From the NCBI RefSeq assembly GCF_001949145.1, contig NW_019091700.1, positions 113,503-177,502 of the forward strand: a stretch of DNA of 64,000 nt. Reading direction: 5' to 3'. How positions within the stretch are numbered: position 1 is the first letter of the stretch; every line of letters starts with the position of its first letter. The DNA is from Acanthaster planci (Eukaryota; Echinodermata; Asteroidea; Valvatida; Acanthasteridae). The notes beneath the pieces were generated by a model. The model was not told the DNA's origin. It searched no databases and saw only the letters and a list, made by a program, of their open reading frames with translations. The translations under genes were made by a program, and so were the position numbers. Below, one piece after another: positions 48,846-58,683 of this stretch.

Positions 48846-49330
48846 GTGATGTATTCACAGTCCATAGCAGAGAAGGCATTGCCACCCTGGGTCAGATGGC
48901 CAGATATGTTGTACCCACTGTGACTGCAAAGCTGGATTCGGTGAAGTATGCACACATGTTACAACACTTCTTTTTGAGATAGATGCAGGAGTTTGTGTTT
49001 GCGAGAAAAAGACAGTCACGCAAGTGAAGGCCTGTTGGATGGCACCCTCCAAGGAGGATGTTACAGCTTCCCCTGGATAAAATAAGGTGGATTTCTCTTC
49101 AGCTGTCAAACATAAAAGGAAAATGGATGCGGCTATTGATGGTGCTGGGGATAATTTGAAGGATGTTGGACGTGAGAATTAGGGGGCATCCTGGGCTTCA
49201 AGCTCAGCATCATCGTTAACAGAGACAAGGAGCTTTGTGACCTTTTATGAGGACTTGAATTGACTGGTACAAAGTCTGCCGTATTGAGTGCAGTGGACCC
49301 TTATGCAATTTGGACATTACATATCATGCT
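48846..49330 (+). pseudogene. SWIM zinc-finger protein remnant, exon 3
   Basis: The acceptor is TTATTATAG|. It encodes VMYSQSIAEKALPPWV, then after a frameshift near 48912 the SWIM finger HCDCKAGFGEVCTHV (Cys-x-Cys..Cys-x-His), LLFEIDAG and KTVTQVKACWMAPSKEDV. An in-frame TAA at 49078 and a further TAG and frame change precede a recognisable FYEDLN..TGTKSAVLSAVDPY tail. In related proteins a YqaJ-like exonuclease domain follows this point, but none is seen here. With at least two frameshifts and two or more stops in the part present, it is a pseudogene or a decayed element-borne gene. Confidence 0.65.
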
Positions 49331-49379
49331 TACAGCTTCAAAACTCCCTGTTGAGACAACAGAGTAGTCTATTTATCAG

Positions 49380-49500
49380 TGTTGGTCTCGAGGCCGGCCT
49401 TTACCTCACGGCTGGCCTTGAGACCGGTTTTTCAAAGCCTTAGCCTTGGCCTCACTACCCAATGACTTGGCCTTGGCTTTGGCCTCGGCACCCTCTGGAC
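49380..49500 (+). repeat. Degenerate GGCCTTGGCCT-type simple repeat
   Basis: Repeated GGCCTTGGC/GGCCTCGG/GAGACCGG words make the segment compositionally distinct from its AT-rich neighbours. No coding role is seen. Confidence 0.5.
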
Positions 49501-50030
49501 TCGAAGAAAGCAATTTTCTTAACTTTTACTTTTCCCCCAAATTTAATCATGACAAGTACTTGTGACGTACATGTATATATGCTTGGACCATTTTATGTAC
49601 AAACACATGGTATGGTACCTACACTCCCTCATGACGCAATGCAGCTAACTAGTTTCTTAATCCCCAGGGAACATTCTTATTTTCATTGATTGTTGCATGA
49701 AAAGGATAGCTTTTGTGTTGCATAAATTAGGCTACATGTACTCTTTAAAAGTGCAGCACTACATGTCTTTTCCAAATGGTCTCCACTGGGCATGCATGCA
49801 TGATGGCCGCTCAAAATGCCAATTTGCATGCAATATTTTTACATGTGCAACCGTGCACAGGGTAAGGTGGACAGGGACTGTCCTTTTTTGGCCATATATT
49901 TACATGTGTGGTTTGCATAAAGGGCTAGTTTTGTTCTTTTTTCAAGAGAGATTATATATATACAGAACTTTGTTTTCTTAATTCTGAATTTGTCCTAGTT
50001 CTGGATCGTTTGAAATAAAAACCTACATGT

Positions 50031-50122
50031 ACAGTGTGCGTGTAGAGTGTGCGTGTACAGTGTGCATGTACAGTGTGCATGTCCAGTGTGCGTGTACAGT
50101 GTGCGTGTACAGTGTGCGTGTA
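50031..50122 (+). repeat. 13-bp minisatellite, about seven units
   Basis: The unit is CAGTGTGCGTGTA with C/A and G/A variants. Starts are spaced exactly 13 bp (50032, 50045 and so on). It opens Cys/Val-rich frames on both strands that are not genes. Confidence 0.85.
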
Positions 50123-51833
50123 CCTCTTTTGTGTTGTTCTTCAGTTTCACATTCCAAGACAAGTTCTGCTTCAAAGGTTAAATGCACATACATGTACATG
50201 TACATTGTACATTTACAAGTAGGCTTCCTACATGTAGGTACAAAAATTGACCGAGTTAATTTTCTCAGCAAATCACAAGTAACGAACAATTTTCCCCAAA
50301 TATGCTGCAATTTGATTGCTAATGATACTGTGGGTCCATGGCTGTATTACTTGTTTTCCAGGCACATTTTGCTTCATTTATTTGTGGGTTGAGTGTGGAA
50401 AATTTGGACGCATAATGTCCAGGACAAACAAATGTAATGTCCATGATGCCTATTTAAGACTTATAATGAGAGAGTGAAGAGCCATTCTAATTAGTGTTAT
50501 TGTTTTGCTTTTTGACTGTTTCCTACCTCACAGTATTAAACCCATTTGAAACAAAAACAGATTCTAACTTCACAGAGTTTTTGTAATGATTATGTTGGTC
50601 ACAATACCTTTGTCCTTTTAGCGTAATGTCCATGACGCTTGTTAATGATGTTAATAGCTCAATAACTAATTATGATTTTATTAATGTGCATACTGCTTGA
50701 TAAAAAAAACATTATATGTTACCACAAGCAAACATTCAAGTGGTTTTCTTAGTCAGTCAAATTGATTACCAAAGTTTAAAACCTGTGTCCAAATGTAATG
50801 TCCATAATGGTGGAACTGCCTTTGTGTCCATTAGGTCTGCACAAAAAATCTACACAATCTGTCAAAACCTGCAATAAAGAGTCACATTTTGATGTTCTTA
50901 TTTGAAAGGCAGTATGTTTGTGTTGTATATATTCTTTGGCCAAAAGTTTAATCGGGCACATACATACATGTACATGTAACTGTCAATTTTTCTGAGAGTA
51001 TGACACTGCGTGGAATATTGTATGCACATATATTACATGTACATGTACATGTAGCTATGTATTGTGAACATGCAGCTGCAGCTGTGCTTGTCCTCCAGAA
51101 CGCACAGAGGTCACTGCGCGTGGCAAACTTTGACCTTTTGAACTCTTGTGTTAGTACGTTAACGTTAGAGAGACATCTGGGAAATCTGTGGTCAGGGAAC
51201 CTCACTAATCTATTGGCGTGACCATTTTGCAGTAGGTAAATCCCTGAATTACATGGAAAACATACATTTTATTTGTCCCAGAACTTCACATATGTTTCTT
51301 CGCAAAATATGATCACTCCCTGAAGTAGAAATATGTATTTCACAACATTGTAAATGTGCCTTAACAGCTAGCTTGACAACGCAGTGTGTATTGCGGGCCT
51401 TGCCATTGCTTCCCCCCCCCCTTCCAAAATGGTCCAACCGATATGTGATAAGTGTGTTTCCCTGACCATAGACTTCCTAGACGTCTCTATAATCTTATAA
51501 TCTACCTCTTTATCGTTTTCGGGATTGTATACTTGGCATGTTTGGGGATCCCCCAGTTTTTGGTTATTTTAATCTTGCAAAAGTGTCAAGTCCCCACAAA
51601 AAAACAAAGGCAGTACTCTCTTTGTTGCGTTGACCCCATTTTTTGAAAATTTCAAATTCTAAATTGTGAGAAAATGTGACTTTCTTACTGATAAACTAGC
51701 CCCTGCAAATTTTAATTCACCCTGTGTCATGTTTTAAAACACTCACAGTTTCCCCTCATAATTTTCCTCGAAACTCAAAACCCTGCCCTTTTTTTGACAA
51801 CATCAACCCTGCAGTTATTGAGCATGATGTCAC
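50123..51833. other. Non-coding AT-rich sequence
   Basis: No gene is recognised. It contains the spaced AATGTCCAT motifs at 50436, 50625 and 50797, several TACATGTACATGT palindromes (for example 50188-50205 and 51035-51052) and a C-run at 51412-51421. Confidence 0.4.
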
Positions 51834-51910
51834 ATAAACTCGACGTTTCGGCCAGTGTGCTCTGGCGGTCCTCAGGAGAGTGTGCCGGACTGGAGTGGGT
51901 AGCTGGTTAT
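51834..51910 (-). repeat. Penelope-like element terminal repeat, left copy
   Basis: It is the inverted counterpart of 53008-53084. On the minus strand it reads CTGAGGA (51869-51875), a 5-bp stem with a GAGCACA-type loop, then GAAACGTC (51842-51849), the order of a hammerhead-ribozyme core. Left and right copies are in opposite orientation, which is allowed for pseudo-LTRs of this class. Confidence 0.7.
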
Positions 51911-52960
51911 AAAAGTAATCTTCATGGAAGAATTTGAAACATCATCTCTCCTCCCCGCCAACCGCAAACCCATCATTTGGCTGCGCTATGTTGACGACAC
52001 ATTTGTCATATGGCCCCATGGTTAAGATCACCTCCAAGAATTCCTCCAGTACCTCAACAAGCAACACCCCACTATCAAGTTCACCATGGAACAAGAACAA
52101 GACGCACACCTCTCCTCAGATGTTCAACCGTCCAGAAACCCAGACGGCACCCTCAATCACTGTGTCCACTTCAAGCCCACCCAAACCGACCTGTACCCGC
52201 ACCAGTGATCTTTCCACCACCCGGCTATCAAGACCTCCATCAACTGCACCCTCGTCTGCAGAGCCTACGAGATCTGCGACGAGAACAACCTACACCAAGA
52301 ACTCCATCACATCAAATCCGCCCTCAAGATGAACAGCTATCAATGTATCAGCCTTTCCAAGCCCTTCCCAAGACGTTAGGGTCTCGTATACCCGAAGACC
52401 CCCTCACCCACGGCCTTGGGGTCACCTATACCCGAAGCCTCCCAACCCCCCACTGCCACAGTATGTCTACCGTACCTGGGCCCCATCTCCCACCAACTCC
52501 GGAGCATCCTACAGTCTGTCAACATCAAAGTACATCATTCAGCACCCAACAAGCTGCAGGCTGCACTTCACACCCACAAGGACAAGTCGACCATCATCAA
52601 ACACGCACACTCCACGGACCACCGCATCGAATTGGGACAAAGCAAAACTCATCGCCCCCATCCAGAACTGGCCAGATAAGCCACCAAAATTTTCCGGCAC
52701 AACACCGTACCCCAAGACATCGGCTTCAAGCTCAGCAACAACTGGTGCCTCCGACTAGCATCAAAGCAGACACCCACTCCCAGGCATTAGGGTCCCCTAT
52801 ACCCGAAACCCATGCCCCACACCCAAGCGTTAGGGTCTTCTCTACCCGAAGCCACCCCCACCCCCCCCTTGGCATAAGGGTCCCCTATACATGAACCCAA
52901 GGTTCCCACCAATTCGAGGATCCAACACCTTCACGCAACAAGGCACACGCTGAGTCACAC
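51911..52960 (+). pseudogene. Truncated Penelope-like element reverse transcriptase
   Basis: The plus strand encodes MEEFE, then IIWLRYVDDTFVIWPHG with the catalytic YVDD, followed by an in-frame TAA, then FLQYLNKQHPTIKFTMEQEQ and a thumb-like AIKTSINCTLVCRAYEICDE. After a first minisatellite insertion come VCLPYLGPISHQLRSILQSV, NKLQAALHTHKDKS, HAHSTDHRIE and NTVPQDIGFKLSNNW. These blocks are typical of Penelope-like RT plus the end of its GIY-YIG endonuclease. The N-terminal RT motifs and the GIY-YIG core itself are missing. Stops and frameshifts make it inactive. The 294-codon open frame at 52010-52894 is an off-frame shadow. Confidence 0.85.
52375..52896 (+). repeat. TTAGGGTC..TACCCGAAG minisatellite at two sites in the Penelope-like element
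   Basis: Five copies of a 23-bp core close to TTAGGGTCYCCTATACCCG start at about 52375, 52415, 52785, 52829 and 52873. Spacing within each cluster is 40 or 44 bp. The first cluster interrupts the RT frame and the second follows the C-terminal block. Coding sequence in between (about 52440-52780) belongs to the element. Confidence 0.8.
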
Positions 52961-53007
52961 AACCTGCGAATCCTGTTCCATGCTCCACTGCTTCCGGATT
53001 ACCAATG

Positions 53008-53084
53008 TAACCAGCTTTCCACTCCAGTCCGGCACACTCTCCTGAGGATGGCCAGAGCACACAGGCCGAAACGTCGAGTTTATA
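53008..53084 (+). repeat. Penelope-like element terminal repeat, right copy
   Basis: It matches the reverse complement of 51834-51910 over about 77 bp with few differences. It includes ACTCCAGTCCGGCACACTCT, CTGAGGA and GCCGAAACGTCGAG. Confidence 0.8.
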
Positions 53085-53092
53085 ATAACCGG
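53029..53092 (+). ncRNA. Hammerhead-ribozyme-like motif
   Basis: Core CTGAGGA (53042-53048; fits CUGANGA) and GAAA (53068-53071) with GTC ending at 53075 as the expected cleavage site. Stem I: CTC (53039-53041) with GAG (53076-53078), an internal loop, then CCGG (53029-53032) with CCGG (53089-53092). Stem II: GGCC (53050-53053) with GGCC (53064-53067). The space for stem III is minimal (AC/GT), as in the short-stem-III hammerheads reported from Penelope-like elements. One extra base (T53049) lies between the core and stem II, so activity is uncertain. Confidence 0.5.
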
Positions 53093-53687
53093 TGCTTTAA
53101 GAACATGTCGTCCAAAAGAGATTGATTCCTTGGTGTACCCGCAAACCCATTTCTCAAACAGAAATCAATATACATGTACAGTTCAAATCACTGTTTGATG
53201 AAAGATGACGAGAGAGGGGTTCCTAACACAGCATGATTTATATTGTTGGTTCCCAAGCCTACTTCCGGCCATTTTTTAAATGGCTTCCCTCTTTTTCTTG
53301 GGTACTGAAAACCGTGTTCCATACGTAATGTTTTTGATTCTGCCTTCATATGGAAGCCCCTAATCCCAGGGAGTCAGATATTCCTGCATGGCCATATTTC
53401 CACAATCTTACCATTTTTCGGCCAAACAATCTCCTTTGAAAAAAAAAGGGGGGGGGGAGATGTTTTTATGCTTATAAGCTCAGCAGAAATTTTCACTTGA
53501 ATTGCATGTAGTTCATTGCATTCTTGAACCTCTGTTGGGTAGCCGGGGAGACATGTTGTCGGATGTTGTCGAGGAGTGTTTTTGCTCACTTGCTTGCAAA
53601 CCCTTGTATGCAGATAGTTAGAGGAGGTACATATAAGAAGATTTATGAATAAATGGTGCTAGCACCTCCCCAAACCAAGGAAGAGTT
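53093..53687. other. Non-coding spacer between the Penelope-like and DIRS elements
   Basis: No gene is recognised. It contains a short A-run then G-run at 53438-53457. The DIRS element begins near 53688, with a less conserved edge possibly from 53664. Confidence 0.4.
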
Positions 53688-54310
53688 TCTCTAGTCTATG
53701 GAGCTCCTCCTACGCAAACAGTCACTACATATGCAAATTTCCGAAGCGGCTATTATATATTTGCTGAAAAGATCTGATCACCCATGGTGCACCCTGACCT
53801 CCCACAATGCAACGCAGCCCTGCCGCCATGATGGTCCTTCTTTTCTCAGCCCCGTAACATAATGGACGTGCCTTCTGAGGCATCTTCGATTATCAAGCTT
53901 CCGTTTTCACTACACAGTTCTGTGTCAATTTGTTGAGTAGAAATAGAAGTACGCCCTCTATCGCCGGGTTTCTGTTGGTCTGGTGAATAAAGCTCTCTTG
54001 CAGTGAGTTCATGTACCCTCCAAATTCTGGCATATAATCTGTCCTTCTAAATCCCTCGCCGGGTCACGCAACACAATTTGATCTCCTTTCTTTTGTAAAT
54101 CAAGTATTACCTTGATTTCATCCATTTACTGGTAAGAGTATTCTTTTCGTGTATATTTTTTGTTCTTTTCTTCATTTTTTTGTATGTGCACCCTGCATGT
54201 TCATTCCAGCTATGCCTGTGTCTACCCTACCAATAAATTACAGGACTTAGCGGGTTGAATTCAGGTGTCGCTGTCAGGATCTGTCATACTCCCTGTCTTC
54301 TCCGGCTATC

Positions 54311-54904
54311 ATGACGAGGAAAAGGCCTTGCCGTCACAGCCCCATCCACAGCTCAGGCTTTCAACTGGGCATCACTGGGTCATTGCACCTCATTTCCCCT
54401 GGTCCCTCTGTCCGGAATTCTGCAGTTCCCGCTGACTCTGACCGGGAACGCCTCCCAGGTGTTCCGCCTCCCGCAGCCCCGTCTGCTACCTCTGCCGCCG
54501 GGCTGCCCACCACCAGGGCTGCAAGCCACTGCAGCCCATCCATGGCTCGGGCTCTCAACTGGGCATCACTGGATCATCGGACCTCTACAGTTTCCGCTGA
54601 CCTTGACCAGGAATGTGCCCTGGGCGTTCTGCCTTCCTCGGCCCCGTCTGCTACCTCTGCCACCGGGTCGCCTGCCACCGGGAAAGGTAAGCACAGGCGC
54701 TCCTCTTATTTATCACATTCCTTGAAACCCAGGAGGAAGCACAGTCCTGACCACCATGAACATACCTCTGTGGCTTGGATGTCAGCCTTCCAGTCCATCA
54801 ATGAAGCTCTGACCTCCATCGCTTGCTGCCTCTGCATTAGACCGCCACCAGCCTCCACCATCCCGGACGCCGTCTATGGTGGACCAGCCCCTTCCGCCCT
54901 CTGA
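54311..54904 (+). CDS. DIRS first ORF (gag-like), 197 codons
   Basis: An open frame from ATG at 54311 with a Pro/Ser/Ala-rich N-terminal part, a basic segment (KGKHRRSSY, KPRRKHSPDHHEH) and a short helix (WMSAFQSINEALTSIACCL). Its place after the left terminal repeat and before RNase H fits the nucleic-acid-binding first ORF of DIRS elements. The N-terminal part is an internal duplication (see the repeat at 54346). The frame is probably shortened by mutation, because related coding-looking sequence continues to about 55140 in another frame. Confidence 0.45.
   Translation: MTRKRPCRHSPIHSSGFQLGITGSLHLISPGPSVRNSAVPADSDRERLPGVPPPAAPSATSAAGLPTTRAASHCSPSMARALNWASLDHRTSTVSADLDQECALGVLPSSAPSATSATGSPATGKGKHRRSSYLSHSLKPRRKHSPDHHEHTSVAWMSAFQSINEALTSIACCLCIRPPPASTIPDAVYGGPAPSAL
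54346..54690 (+). repeat. Internal tandem duplication in the DIRS gag-like ORF
   Basis: Unit 1 (about 54346-54538) and unit 2 (about 54539-54690) share GGCTTTCAACTGGGCATCAC-like, TCCGCTGAC.CTGACC and CCCCGTCTGCTACCTCTGCC blocks. At protein level both units contain PSATSA.G.P.T. Unit 2 lacks about 40 bp. Confidence 0.75.
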
Positions 54905-56869
54905 CACCGGGCAGGGTTCCTCACCAGAATCGCACCAGCCAGGCATTCCCCTGTGGGAGCAGGCCGCTCTCCAAGGGACTGCCCTGTTCCTGACCAGGCA
55001 ACCAGCAACGAAGTTGACTCCATTAGTGCCTTCACTCCATTTGATTGCTGCCTCCGGCTCCTTGAGCGAGACATCGTTCAAGTGCTCGGCCTGCCGTCGA
55101 TTGCTCTGCCAGAGGAGGACATCAGTCACGGCTTGTCTGAATGACAGCATGACTGGAATTTTCTGTTACCAATTTTTCCCAAACTCCTGCTTGATCATTT
55201 ACATGTATGCGGAGTATTCTAGTCTCTAGCCAGAGCTTGGCAAGCGTCAGAGTCTGCTCCAACCTGATGGTCCTATGCTTAACCACCCACCAATCTACGG
55301 GGCACACTTGGTTCTGACTATAGCACGGCATTACTTCAGTCCAAGCAGGTGAACATGTCTTTGGTTGAAGATGACATCGATTTTATCTGCAGATGAAACA
55401 TGTTTGCGGTTCTCGGTCCTCCGTCAGCCTCCCTTCCCTTGGAAGACATTGACCACGCCTGTGCCAGTCAACCGACCACCCCACATCTTGAGTCTCCGCA
55501 TTCAGATACTCTTGCTACTCGTACTCTTGCTCTTGCTACGGGGCTCCCAGGTGTGAAGTAGACTCTTCGCCTTATCGGACCGCTCCTTCTTGTAATCTGG
55601 AGTGGCCCCAGTGTATACATGTACAATGCCGGGTAATTTACGCATGCCATGCATCTCCTCATCGCCTGCCCTTTATCTTGGGCCTTGCGGAAGAACGGCA
55701 GACAACTGTAGTGGAACACTGCTGTAACAAGGTCCTTGGAACTTCAAAAATGCCTTATGTTATCAGTTATGGAAACAAAGAAAAACAAATACCTGAGACC
55801 CCCAAAATAAGAATTTTCCCTGTTATAAATATGACCTTATATTATCAATGCTCTTCTTATCTGTCTTAGACTATACATGAATTGTGGTAGTCCATCAGGC
55901 TCCCTCCTCAGATGAACATGAGCCACGGCCATACTTATCCAGGAAGCTGTTACACGCAGATGCCCTAGCCTCCAACATATCAGTTCTGTGGGCATCCAGA
56001 CGTAATCCAGACAGTAGCACGTTCCGGGCCAACTTCCCGGATTGCTGCCCTGGTGAATGCACCCTCAGTGTGCAGACCCAATCCGGAGACTCCGTCACAG
56101 CCTTCTAGGGTGACCTTTGCTGCCATCGGTAGGCCCACCTAGGCCACAGGCAAGCCTGTCCACTCCTGGTGATCTCTAATGACCGCTACAGGTCTAAACC
56201 TACCGGCATTCAAGACTACGTCACTGGGCACCCAGACAGGAACGAGCAAATAGCGTTTTCCAGGCAGTCTTCCCATCTTTTTTAATTCTGCCCAGTGAAT
56301 TCACCATCATGACGCAGACCCACGGGTGCGTCTCTTCAGTCCACATCCCCAGGCATCCGAACCCAATAATCTTCAAGCCACAGGGGTTTTTACACACCCC
56401 TTGGCCACCCATAATCCGGAGTTTCCCCAAGGGGCCCTCTGGAAGAAATTTTGCTAATCTTTTGCAACCATGCCGGGTACGGGACATGACTTAACCTTCA
56501 ATTTGTCATGAACGTTTTCAACACCCTTCGGCATGTTCTGGAGTTAAACACTGCCACTTAAGACAACTTATGCATCCGACTTAGGAAGCCTCTCGTTAGG
56601 AACTCCTTGCTCATTAAAGACTGAAATCTGCTTTATGTAGGTTACGTGAAGTCTTTGTCTTAGTCTCAGACCTATTTCATTTCTTTTCCTCTTATCGAGG
56701 TAAATTCCTTGAATGTGAAGAGAGAGCTCTCCTTTCTGTCCAGACCTCACTACAGTCATGCTACATGTAGGGGCTCTGGATGATAATGTCATCTCTGTCT
56801 TTGAGTAAGTCTTGTGGCATTCTTGCCTGTTCTTTCGCTCCACCAACCTAAGCCACATCAACAGAAAGG

Positions 56870-57000
56870 ACAAGGGATCATGCAGTTGACCTACAGACAT
56901 CCACATGGCAGGGTGCGACAATGTACTGGTGGACGCACTCTCCTCAGGATGATAGAGCAGCCGCACATCGACCCCCCCTCTTTCCAGGCCCCCATAAATG
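56870..57000 (+). pseudogene. DIRS RNase H end, decayed
   Basis: In one plus-strand frame the segment reads HMAGCDNVLVDALSSG, matching the H-x-x-G-x-DN-x-x-x-DALS block at the end of DIRS RNase H domains (compare ATHIPGVDN in the other copy). The upstream RT core was not found between 55140 and 56870, so it is deleted or beyond recognition. Confidence 0.6.
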
Positions 57001-57959
57001 GCCATGCAAAACTAATTTTGATTCGATGCTGATCACATTTGGACTCGTGCTCAATCGAAGGCAACTCTGGAGGGAAAACTGATTTTGCCAGGCAGGCCAG
57101 TGCAGCGCACCAGCACGCGACAAGAGTTGGTTCGTGCAGGGCCCAACTGGCCTTTCGTTGATCATGTTTGACTGAAGTAGTAGTGTGAAAACATTGCGAT
57201 GGAATTTTGCTGTAAGTTTTTTGTAAATCTCACACAACAATGCCGTTATCTGTTCTAAAAAGACTGATGGAAAATTGCCCCTTTGGCCACGTGGGCCCGT
57301 CCTGGGAAAGAATGCTGATGTGATACCAAGGTTCTTCTAATACATCAAAAGCCATGGTTTGGCAGTTGAATCTGTTTTGTGAAAAATTGTTGAGTCAAGC
57401 GTGATCCAGATATACTGCTTTTGGTCAGCAAAACACAGTTGGAAACTGTCACACCTCCAACGGTAACTTTCTATGATATTTTAACAAATTTTGGGGAAAC
57501 TGTTTAGAAAAAAATTATGTTCACATCAAAGTTGCTCGTGGATAGGGATGGAGAGGAGATTCATTGCTTGTATTAACGTAGTTTAAACACGGAAGTACTA
57601 TTCGGCACAGTTGTAGCTTGCTCTTCGATGTCTCAATGTGCGTTGTACGGTGTATGTATGCACATACATGTATATACATGAGTGTATGTGTCCAAACCCG
57701 AACCGAATTGAAGTTTGGCAAAAAAATTCTAAACGGTGTTCGAACCGAACCTGAACTGAACCTTGGCACCTACTGGCAGCACTAAAGCTAAGTTCTCTGG
57801 ATGCTTTTGGTCCTTCCTTGGAGCCCTAAATGATGCCTCCCTTATGCGTACCAGTGCTAGGTTGGCCTTTCTTCTGACAGTGGTTACCTACAGAGGAGAT
57901 AGCAGATTACAGACTCTCCTCGTTGTCTACGTTGGGAGACACACGGTGTTCACCTCATT

Positions 57960-58480
57960 CCTTTAATTGGCTTCCTGACGAAGGACCAGACGCCCTCACC
58001 TGATTCTTCTGATGTTTTGCACTCTCCGTCTCCTTACATCCTGGAGACAATGCGATGTGAAACTTTGGTGCCCTGTTTGTGTCCTGAAGCAGTAGTATGG
58101 CAGGGACAATAACCCCATCGCTTATCATTATCACAACGCCGTCCAGCCGTGTCAGTCACTTTTGCCTGTTAGATGGCTTCGGCGATTAGATTTGCTAATC
58201 CATCCTGGCCATTAAGCTCTGATTAACACAGTCAACATTGATCAGGGTTCATGATGTAAAAGCAATATCTGCATCTTGGTTTTACTCTTGAGATGTTTCC
58301 ATTGCATACATCTGCAAAGCTGCATGTTGGAAGTCTCCCGTTACCTCCTGTAACTTGAGGGATGTCCTGCAGAGTGACACTGCAAATGGCAGGACAGTCC
58401 TACTGTCCGCATTGCAGAGGTCAAAGGAACCTCCTGTAGGACGGACGGATGACAAGTCAATGTGAAGTTCATTCACTATT
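57960..58480 (+). pseudogene. DIRS tyrosine recombinase C-terminal part, decayed
   Basis: Blocks GFLTKDQTPSPDSSDVL (near 57970), a CPV-like block with KQYYGRDNNP (near 58090) and CKAACWKSP..LRDVLQSDTANGRTVLSA (58310-58430). They line up with GFLTKNQ, CPVRTLKYYLAKS and the FTICYLTDI region of the recombinase at 37640-39126. In this copy the region of the nucleophilic Tyr is damaged (the sequence goes from SP to LRDV with changed bases). Stops and frame changes are present. Confidence 0.7.
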
Positions 58481-58587
58481 TCTTAAAATTACAGTATACA
58501 CTCTTCCTTGTTTATATGCGATAGTGTATTCTTGGAATTATATGTCGTTGCCAACCTTCCACCTAGACTGGTGCTACTCTGCCAATG

Positions 58588-58683
58588 CAGTGACTGTTCG
58601 GTTAGGTAGAGCGCTGTAGACTCCTCCCCCACGTTAAATGTGGGTCGTGTCTACTAGAGAATACCTACTCAAACAGTCCTCTC
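58588..58683 (+). repeat. DIRS internal complementary region
   Basis: GTGACTGTTCGGTTAGG (58590-58606) is complementary to the outer part of the left terminal repeat (CCTACGCAAACAGTCAC at 53711-53727). TCCTCCCCCACGTTAAATGT and the following bases (58622-58677) are complementary to the outer part of the right repeat (58858-58908). A region complementary to both outer ends, placed just inside the right end, is the hallmark used to template the circular intermediate in DIRS replication. Confidence 0.78.

Noticed and set aside
50031-50122. CRISPR-like regular repeat
   Set aside because: 13-bp head-to-tail units without spacers in a eukaryotic context. It is a minisatellite.
52010-52894. 294-codon open frame, the longest free of N
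   Set aside because: The Penelope-like RT motifs lie in other frames of the same strand. This Pro/His/Gln-rich frame is a by-product of C-rich codons and the minisatellite.
52375-52896. Interstitial telomere (TTAGGG)n
   Set aside because: TTAGGG occurs once per 40-44 bp unit within a longer core, not as a tandem hexamer array.
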